Translations under genes and position numbers: made by a program
Notes under the pieces: generated by a model
The model's database searches: none
What the model was told of the DNA's origin: nothing
What the model saw: the letters and a program-made list of their open reading frames with translations, nothing else
NCBI GenBank assembly: GCA_049522755.1
Contig: JBEKNN010000349.1
Coordinates: 1-8,374 of the forward strand
Direction of reading: 5' to 3'
DNA length: 8,374 bases
From: PALSA-243 sp049522755
GTDB lineage: Bacteria; Acidobacteriota; Terriglobia; Bryobacterales; Bryobacteraceae
Shown: positions 1 through 6,325 of the stretch, piece by piece
Layout of the letters: each line of letters opens with the position of its first letter
How positions within the stretch are numbered: position 1 is the stretch's first letter

Positions 1-26
1 CGGAGGGAGAAAACATTCAATGTCTT

Positions 27-61
27 CTCTGCGTTGACTCCGCGTCTCCGCGTCTCTGCGT
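27..61. repeat. CTCYGCGT octamer repeat (dispersed intergenic type)
   Basis: Four octamers of the form CTCYGCGT lie at 27-34, 38-45, 46-53 and 54-61. A TGA trinucleotide separates the first from the other three. Read on the minus strand the segment would encode STQRRGDAE-like peptide, a string I recall from many spurious short gene calls in GC-rich soil bacteria, so I take it to be a dispersed non-coding repeat and not part of a protein. It sits about 50 bases before the methyltransferase start. Its function is unknown. The tandem arrangement is seen directly; that it is dispersed is recalled knowledge. Confidence 0.6.
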
Positions 62-93
62 CGAAAAAGTGTTTCGCGGCCGAACAGAATCGC

Positions 94-99
94 TAGAAT
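94..99 (+). promoter_or_regulatory. Possible -10 box before the methyltransferase
   Basis: TAGAAT lies 10 bases before the ATG at 110 and matches the bacterial -10 consensus TATAAT at four of six positions. No convincing -35 hexamer is seen 16-18 bases upstream. If used, transcription would begin about 4-6 bases before the ATG, giving a nearly leaderless mRNA, which agrees with the lack of a usable Shine-Dalgarno sequence here. Prediction only. Confidence 0.35.
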
Positions 100-109
100 A
101 GCTTGCAGG

Positions 110-1384
110 ATGGACAATCCCGAAACGCTCGCGCGAATGCGCGCCGATTGGAATGCGCGCGCCGGCGAAGACGCCAACTACTATGTCGCCTTCGGCCGCC
201 GCGAGCAGGGGGAAGAGGAGTTTTTCTCCACCGCCGCCGATGTCGTCCGCGACCTGGAATCGCAACTCCCGCGCCTTCGCCGCAAGTCGGCCGCGCTCGA
301 GATCGGCTGCGGCCCCGGACGTCTGATGCGTCCTATGAGCCGTCACTTCGCCGAGATCCACGGCGTCGACGTCTCCGACGAGATGGTGCGCCTGGCCCGC
401 GAACGGCTGCGCCACACGCCTAACGCGCACGTGTATCAAGGCTCCGGCTCCGACCTCGAGCTCTTTCCCGATAACTACTTCGACTTCGTCTACTCTTACG
501 CCGTCTTCCAGCACGTCCCCAGCCGCGAGGTGGTGTTCCGGTATTTGCGGGAGGCTCACCGCGTGCTCGCGCCCGGCGGCGTGCTGCGCTGCCAGTTGAA
601 CGGCTTGCCGGCGCACGCGCGCGCCTACGATACCTGGAGCGGCGTCCGCGTGGCGCCCGGCGAGATTGCGCAATTCGCGCGCGACCAAGGCTTCCTGCTG
701 CTGGCGCTGGAGCAAATCTGGACGCAGTATATGTGGATCACGTGCCGCAAGCGCGGCGAAGTTGCGCCGCTCGGCGCCGGCGCGCCGCGCATCCGCCACA
801 TCACCAACGCCATCACCGGCGAAGCTGCGGCGCCGGTTGCCGGACCCATGGCCTCGCTGTCTCTATGGATTGAGAATGTGCCAGCCGACTGCGATCTCAA
901 CGCCATTGCCATCGGCGCCGATGGGCGCTCCTGCCGCCCTACCTACATCGGCGAGCCCGCGCATGACGGCGTAACCCAGGTGAACGCCGCGCTACCCGCG
1001 GGGCTGCGGACGGGCCTTGTGCCCATCGAGGTATTCTCCAGCGGCAGTCCGCTGTGCACGCCTGCCTGGATGCGGATGATTCCCGCCGGCCCGCCCGTGC
1101 CGCGCGTGGTCTCCATCAGCGATGGCGTCAATCTGCTTTCCGGAAGCTTAGTTGCCAGCGGCATGGTGAAAGCGGTGATGGTGGAAATCGACCGTCCTGG
1201 AGACTTTCGCGCGACGGTGGATGGCCACGAGGCCGGCGGCATCGAGACTTTCTGCGTCGACCAACTGTTCCAGCGCTACGAGTTCAACTTCCCCTTGCCC
1301 GCGGAGATCGGGCGCGGCCGCCACCTGGTCCGCGTCTCCATTGGAAAGCGCGAATTCGGGCCATTTCCCATCGAGGTTGCTTGA
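110..1384 (+). CDS. Class I SAM-dependent methyltransferase with beta-rich C-terminal extension
   Basis: This 424-residue protein has a Rossmann-fold methyltransferase domain (Methyltransf_11/25 type) in about residues 55-200. Motif I is ALEIGCGPG (62-70). The acidic residue expected to hold the SAM ribose is D87 in the HGVDVSDEM stretch. A motif with FDFVYSYAVFQHV (124-136) and the LAPGG turn (153-157) follow. A simple Methyltransf_11 protein is about 200-260 residues. Here roughly 200 more residues follow (about 220-424), rich in predicted beta strands and resembling Ig-like domains of Acidobacteria, including a VTQVNAALPAGLRTG-like stretch. The methyl acceptor cannot be told; a small molecule or a glycan/lipid is as likely as a protein. 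The ATG at 110 was chosen because a -10-like TAGAAT precedes it and no upstream in-frame start is plausible. The stop lies just before the beta-helix lipoprotein gene on the same strand, so the two probably share a transcript. Confidence 0.87.
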   Translation: MDNPETLARMRADWNARAGEDANYYVAFGRREQGEEEFFSTAADVVRDLESQLPRLRRKSAALEIGCGPGRLMRPMSRHFAEIHGVDVSDEMVRLARERLRHTPNAHVYQGSGSDLELFPDNYFDFVYSYAVFQHVPSREVVFRYLREAHRVLAPGGVLRCQLNGLPAHARAYDTWSGVRVAPGEIAQFARDQGFLLLALEQIWTQYMWITCRKRGEVAPLGAGAPRIRHITNAITGEAAAPVAGPMASLSLWIENVPADCDLNAIAIGADGRSCRPTYIGEPAHDGVTQVNAALPAGLRTGLVPIEVFSSGSPLCTPAWMRMIPAGPPVPRVVSISDGVNLLSGSLVASGMVKAVMVEIDRPGDFRATVDGHEAGGIETFCVDQLFQRYEFNFPLPAEIGRGRHLVRVSIGKREFGPFPIEVA

Positions 1385-1400
1385 GATTGCGCCGTCGTTT

Positions 1401-1405
1401 AGGAG
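1401..1405 (+). promoter_or_regulatory. Shine-Dalgarno-like AGGAG deciding the lipoprotein start
   Basis: AGGAG lies 11 bases before the TTG at 1417, a workable if slightly long spacing. It is the best ribosome-binding match in front of any gene of the window. It favours TTG 1417 over the in-frame alternatives: TTG 1381 overlaps the methyltransferase stop, and GTG 1405 begins at the last base of this motif. Confidence 0.45.
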
Positions 1406-1416
1406 TGCGCCGCAGC

Positions 1417-2763
1417 TTGAGATCGCGCTGCGCAGGTTTCGCCGCTTGCGTGGTTCTGGCAGCGGCGCTCGCAGTGGCGCTTGCAATAATGCTGGCCGGC
1501 TGTGGCCCCGCGCCGCGGTATCGCGTTATCCCACTCCCCGAAGGCATCATGGATATCCGCGAACCGCTCACGGTGGATGCCGATACCGAAGTGCGCGGCT
1601 CGGTACGCGGCAGCGCGATCCGCATGGCGCAGGGCTTCACCGGGCGCGCCGCCATTGTGATTCTCGGCGACAGAGTCCGGCTGCGCAATTTCACAATCCT
1701 GGGTAATCGGGAGCAGCTCGAAGTTCGTTCCGGTCTGCCTCCCTACGACCGCTCGTTCGCCGACTTTACGGGGCGAAATGGAATCCTCGTCGACGCTCAC
1801 GCCGACATTGCCATTGAGAGTCTTCGCTTCTATGAGATGGCCGGCTTCGCCATACTGGTGAGCCGCTCGCGCAACATCTCCATTGAGCGCGTGACGGTGG
1901 AGGCGAGCGGCTCGCGCAAAGGCACAAGCTCCAACAACGCTACCGGCGGCATTCTGCTGGAAGAGGGAACCACCGATTTCCTGGTGGCCAATTGCGCGTT
2001 TCGCAACATCCGCGGCAATGGCTTGTGGACGCACTCGCTCTACACGTCGCCAAGGAACGCGCGCGGCGTCTTCGCCCGCAACCTCTTCGACACCGTCGGC
2101 CGCGATGCGCTGCAGGTGGGCCACGCCACCACTATGCGCGTGGAAGACAACCAAGGCACGCGCATCGGCTTTCCCTTGGATGCGGTGGATGCGGAGGGCG
2201 ATGCTATCCCCGTGGGCATTGACACGGCCGGCAACGTGGATAACACCGCTTACCTGCGCAACCGCTTCAGCGAAATTAACGGCAAGTGCATGGACCTGGA
2301 CGGGCTGCACGACAGCGAGATCCGCGGCAACCTTTGCGTGAACCGCGCGGCGCCGGAAACTTACCCGCTGGGCAATTACAGCATCGTCATGAACGATACC
2401 AATCCGGATATGCGAACGCAGAACATCCGCATCGTCGAGAACACGCTCGATAGCCCGGTCTTCGGAGGAATCTTCGTCATCGGCACGGGCAATGTGATTG
2501 CGCGGAATCGCCTGTGGAACATGAACACCGCGCACTGCAACGATAACCTTACCCACTATGGCTGCAACTACGCGGCGGCCGACCCCGAGATTCTCGAAGC
2601 CGGCATCTATCTGGGACGCGGCGCCGAGCGGCCGGCTCCAGCGCGCGGCAACGTGGTGGAAGACAATTGGATTACCGGGTGGAAAATGCGCGCCCATTGC
2701 GTGGAACGGGCCCCGGATATTCCGGCCAACGCGAATACCGTACGCAACAACTGGTGCCGCTAA
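1417..2763 (+). CDS. Right-handed beta-helix repeat lipoprotein
   Basis: With TTG 1417 as start the protein has 448 residues. The N-terminus is a lipoprotein signal: Arg at 2 and 4, a hydrophobic stretch of about residues 6-26 and a lipobox L-A-G-C with the Cys at 29, predicting lipid attachment and export to the outer membrane or periplasm. The rest reads as a parallel beta-helix (pectin-lyase-like, Beta_helix/NosD type). It shows rung-like repeats with N-x-I/F alternations, such as RLRNFTILGN, SRNISIERVTVEAS, DFLVANCAFRNIRGNGL, RVEDNQGTRI and IRIVENTLDS. Such folds often bind or cleave polysaccharides, but I see no specific catalytic signature, so no substrate is given. Six cysteines in the C-terminal third (291, 307, 374, 383, 428, 447) could form disulfides after export. 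Start alternatives are TTG 1381, whose first two bases precede and overlap the upstream stop, and GTG 1405. Translation longer than that would cut into the methyltransferase gene and is unlikely. Probably co-transcribed with that gene. Confidence 0.83.
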   Translation: MRSRCAGFAACVVLAAALAVALAIMLAGCGPAPRYRVIPLPEGIMDIREPLTVDADTEVRGSVRGSAIRMAQGFTGRAAIVILGDRVRLRNFTILGNREQLEVRSGLPPYDRSFADFTGRNGILVDAHADIAIESLRFYEMAGFAILVSRSRNISIERVTVEASGSRKGTSSNNATGGILLEEGTTDFLVANCAFRNIRGNGLWTHSLYTSPRNARGVFARNLFDTVGRDALQVGHATTMRVEDNQGTRIGFPLDAVDAEGDAIPVGIDTAGNVDNTAYLRNRFSEINGKCMDLDGLHDSEIRGNLCVNRAAPETYPLGNYSIVMNDTNPDMRTQNIRIVENTLDSPVFGGIFVIGTGNVIARNRLWNMNTAHCNDNLTHYGCNYAAADPEILEAGIYLGRGAERPAPARGNVVEDNWITGWKMRAHCVERAPDIPANANTVRNNWCR

Positions 2764-2770
2764 CACTCTT

Positions 2771-2846
2771 GTGGGGCAGGCGCTTTCGCCTGCCAGCCGA
2801 TTTTGGGTGAGTTCGCCGGGTTGACAGACGAAAGCGTCTGCCCCGC
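2771..2846. repeat. Pair of REP-like palindromes, inverted to each other
   Basis: Two related palindromes lie between the lipoprotein and sulfatase-like genes. The first is a perfect hairpin, GGCAGGCG (2775-2782), loop CTTT, CGCCTGCC (2787-2794). The second is CAGACG (2825-2830), loop AAAG, CGTCTG (2835-2840). The two 25-base copies (2771-2795 and 2822-2846) are in opposite orientation and differ at only four or five positions, so they can also pair with each other into a long imperfect stem with a 26-base loop. Inside the hairpins the differences are paired: G-C in copy one is A-T in copy two, so each local stem is preserved. Neither is followed by a T-run, so a classical Rho-independent terminator is not supported, though the hairpins could protect or end the upstream mRNA. 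I recall similar palindromes as dispersed repeats in Acidobacteria. Confidence 0.75.
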
Positions 2847-2874
2847 GTTGGCGCGTACGCTAAAGCATGCGCTA

Positions 2875-2892
2875 CCGGGCCCGGCTTATACT
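2875..2892 (+). promoter_or_regulatory. Possible promoter with adjoining palindrome before the sulfatase-like gene
   Basis: TATACT at 2887-2892 matches the -10 consensus at five of six positions and ends 12 bases before the ATG at 2905, implying a leader of about 6 bases. Two bases upstream of it is the perfect 10-base palindrome CCGGGCCCGG (2875-2884), which lies in the -10/-35 spacer and could be an operator or chance in GC-rich DNA. No clear -35 box is seen. Prediction only. Confidence 0.35.
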
Positions 2893-2904
2893 GATAGTTC
2901 AAGC

Positions 2905-4056
2905 ATGCCCATATCCCGCCGTCATTTCTTTTTCGGTAGCCTGGCGCTGCCCGCCTTCGCCGGCAAGAAGCCGCCCGCAAGGCCAAACCTGCTGCTGTTC
3001 CTGGTGGACTACCTGCCCGCCTGGGCGCTGGGCTGCTACGGCAACAAGGAGATCCGGACGCCGAATATCGACCGGTTATCGCAGACCGGCACGCACTTCC
3101 TCAACCACTTCGTGTGCACGCCCGCCGCGGCGCCCAGCCGCGCCACATTCCTCACCGGGCGAACGCCGATGCAAACGGCCGCGGCGACCGGGCTCGACAA
3201 GGTTCTGGGCGATCTGGGCTATGAAATTCACACCGAGGATGCCGCTGCCGCGAGCGGCTTTATCGGACAGCAGACGGCCGCGAAGCAGTTTTTCCTGACC
3301 GTGACATCTTCCAAGCTGAGCGCCCCTTACGACGGCGTAGCGCAGAAGTATCGCGATCTTTACGCCAAGACGACTTTCGAAGGATACACCCCCGACCCGG
3401 TGAGCGACAATGCGCGTGCGGGCAAGGAGATGCTGAGCGACATCATCGGCAACGTGCGGAAATTCGCCGCGGCGCTATCGGAGCTGGATGCCCAGGTGGA
3501 CGCGACGCTGGCGGCGATCAACCAGAAGGGGCTGCTGGACAACACGCTCATCGTCTTCACCTCGACGTGCGGCTCGATGCTTGGGCGCCACGGTTTGTGG
3601 GATTCGGGGGATGCCTCCGACCCGGTCAATATGTACGACGACGCCATCGGTACGCCGATGATCTGGAGTTGGGCAGGCCGCGTTCCCGCGCTGGCCACGC
3701 AGGTGGAACTGGTAAGCTCCTATGATTTTGCGCCGACCGTTTGCGACGCGTTGGGGACCGCGGCGCCGGGCGGCCTCTGCGGCCGGAGTTACCTGCTGAT
3801 GGCGACCGGCAAACCGCTGCCCAAGAAGCAGCGCTGGCGGAGCACGGTCTGCGGACACTACCAGAACACCGACATGGCGCGCGAGGAGCATTATAAGGTG
3901 GTGCTGCGCGACGGCGGTAAAGGGCCGAACGAGTTTTACGATTTGATCGCCGATCCGCGCGAGAAGGCCAACCAGTTCGACAACGATCAGTATGCATCGA
4001 TCAAGACATCGCTAAGCGCCGAGATCGCCAAGTGGAAGCAGCAATATTCGGGGTGA
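2905..4056 (+). CDS. Tat-exported sulfatase-superfamily protein lacking the catalytic residues (likely pseudoenzyme)
   Basis: The 383-residue product starts with a twin-arginine type signal: S4-R5-R6-H-F-F, then a hydrophobic run ending at A19, with cleavage likely before G20. The rest aligns by eye with type I sulfatases (alkaline phosphatase superfamily): GCYGN and TPNIDRL (43-58), PSRATFLTGR (77-86), NTLIVFTS (213-220), HGLW (229-232), GTPMIW (249-254), DFAPT, and the EFYDL..DP end motif. Residues that do chemistry in active sulfatases are altered. The usual Asp-Asp metal pair is D35-Y36. The formylglycine position of C/S-x-P-x-R is Ala75 (A75-A76-P77-S78-R79). The S-D-H/N-G metal motif is S220-T221-C222-G223. 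The Lys expected after HGLW is not found (LWDSGD). The substrate-side PH-x-PY His reads L138-S139-A140-P141-Y142. The protein is also shorter than the usual 450-550 residues. Family assignment is firm; loss of hydrolase activity is inferred. ATG 2905 was chosen for its Tat signal and -10-like box; longer in-frame versions would run through the palindromes. Confidence 0.85.
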   Translation: MPISRRHFFFGSLALPAFAGKKPPARPNLLLFLVDYLPAWALGCYGNKEIRTPNIDRLSQTGTHFLNHFVCTPAAAPSRATFLTGRTPMQTAAATGLDKVLGDLGYEIHTEDAAAASGFIGQQTAAKQFFLTVTSSKLSAPYDGVAQKYRDLYAKTTFEGYTPDPVSDNARAGKEMLSDIIGNVRKFAAALSELDAQVDATLAAINQKGLLDNTLIVFTSTCGSMLGRHGLWDSGDASDPVNMYDDAIGTPMIWSWAGRVPALATQVELVSSYDFAPTVCDALGTAAPGGLCGRSYLLMATGKPLPKKQRWRSTVCGHYQNTDMAREEHYKVVLRDGGKGPNEFYDLIADPREKANQFDNDQYASIKTSLSAEIAKWKQQYSG

Positions 4057-4226
4057 CGTGGCGCGGGGCCCATGGCTTGGCCCATAAGGTTGCGCGACAA
4101 ACTTCGTGCTGTAAGCCTCTACCCGTATGGAGACGTACGCTTCCGCAAACGTGGCTTGCAACCATCCACGTGATAAACTTGAGTTGCGCATTCGATAGTC
4201 AAAACGGCGGTTCGACACAGTTGAAT
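4057..4226. other. Intergenic region without an intact gene
   Basis: No coding sequence is supported here. It holds a direct repeat GGCCCAT (4067-4073 and 4079-4085) just after the sulfatase-like stop, with an overlapping short inverted repeat GGGCC/GGCCC (4066-4070 and 4079-4083) that is too weak to call a terminator. An inverted repeat ACGTGG (4149-4154) / CCACGT (4166-4171) lies before TGATAAACT, a loosely -10-like stretch that could have driven the antitoxin remnant. Composition is less GC-rich than in the flanking genes. Confidence 0.4.
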
Positions 4227-4379
4227 ATGACCATCACTCTCACTCCTGAATTGGAACAACTGGTGCAAACGAAGGTTGCCCGTGGCGAGTAATACAGCGC
4301 GGATACGTTCGTTAGTGACGCCGTACAGCGGCTGATCGACGAGGAGAGCGGAGAGGACGATACCGGCATTAGCGAATGA
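4227..4379 (+). pseudogene. ParD/RHH-like type II antitoxin remnant interrupted by TAA
   Basis: From ATG 4227 the frame reads MTITLTPELEQLVQTKVARGE, then TAA at 4290-4292, then continues in the same frame as YSADTFVSDAVQRLIDEE and ends at TGA 4377-4379. Read through the stop it is 50 codons and closely resembles the N-terminal ribbon-helix-helix region of ParD-family antitoxins, which typically read like 'TPELE..V..KV..GEY.SADE.V.DAVR.L'. The TAA falls where a Tyr codon (TAC/TAT) is usual, so a single third-base change would explain it. No frameshift is needed. In active systems this small DNA-binding protein neutralises a RelE/ParE-type toxin and represses its own operon. No toxin gene follows: the next gene is typA. 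Similarity is judged by eye. A 21-residue product from the first part is unlikely to be functional. Confidence 0.65.
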
Positions 4380-4466
4380 AGCTTCGCCATCGCGCGTGGC
4401 GCCATTGCCGATCACTAACGCGTTCACACGAGTGTGAACGCTGCACGCATGAGTGCGTGCGCCACG
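4372..4466. repeat. Cluster of inverted repeats (multi-hairpin element) before typA
   Basis: Several inverted repeats are packed into about 95 bases. GCGAA/TTCGC lies at 4372-4376 and 4383-4387. A perfect 10-base pair of arms with a 2-base centre, GCGTTCACAC (4420-4429) and GTGTGAACGC (4432-4441), is followed directly by GCACGCA (4443-4449), loop TGAG, TGCGTGC (4454-4460). An outer pair, CGTGGCGC (4395-4402) and GCGCCACG (4459-4466), encloses both, giving a branched fold that competes with the last two base pairs of the second hairpin. A further arm, TCACTAACG (4412-4420), is the complement of CGTTAGTGA (4310-4318) inside the antitoxin remnant. The element ends 10 bases before the typA ATG. 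It could be a 5' UTR structure of typA, a terminator or processing site for upstream transcripts, or a REP/MITE-like repeat. There is no T-run. Confidence 0.6.
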
Positions 4467-4476
4467 AACCCACCAA

Positions 4477-6273
<1,797 letters not shown>

Positions 6274-6325
6274 TTGCTGCAACTGCAAGAGCCGGAGCGG
6301 CGCTTCCTGGCGGGACCGGATATCC
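6274..6325. other. Short convergent intergenic gap
   Basis: These 52 bases separate the stop codons of typA and the convergent secreted-protein gene. A very small inverted repeat (GCCG GAG CGGC) is present, but there is no T-run on either strand, so no bidirectional terminator can be claimed. Confidence 0.4.

Noticed and set aside
17..799. Long minus-strand open frame opposite the methyltransferase
   Set aside because: It is antisense to a clear methyltransferase, is Ala/Arg/His-rich with no family motif, and its end runs into the octamer repeat. It is a GC-rich shadow frame.
1054..1416. Upstream extension of the lipoprotein reading frame
   Set aside because: It lies inside the methyltransferase gene, encodes Arg-rich sequence with no similarity to a known fold, and would bury the signal peptide.
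1399..2766. 455-codon minus-strand open frame opposite the beta-helix lipoprotein
   Set aside because: Its composition (Ala, Val, His, Arg, Asp) is typical of the antisense of a GC-rich gene. The plus strand has a lipobox and beta-helix rungs in the same interval.
2803..2904. Upstream extension of the sulfatase-like gene
   Set aside because: It would translate through the second palindrome and the promoter-like box and place the Tat signal 34 residues inside the protein.
4290..4292. Read-through or recoding of TAA in the antitoxin remnant
   Set aside because: TAA is not the selenocysteine (TGA) or pyrrolysine (TAG) codon, and no recoding signal is seen. A plain nonsense mutation is simpler.
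4395..4466. Rho-independent terminator or tRNA-like gene at the hairpin cluster
   Set aside because: No T-run follows any stem on either strand, and the branched fold lacks tRNA landmarks such as a T-loop GTTCRA and a 7-base acceptor stem with the right spacing.
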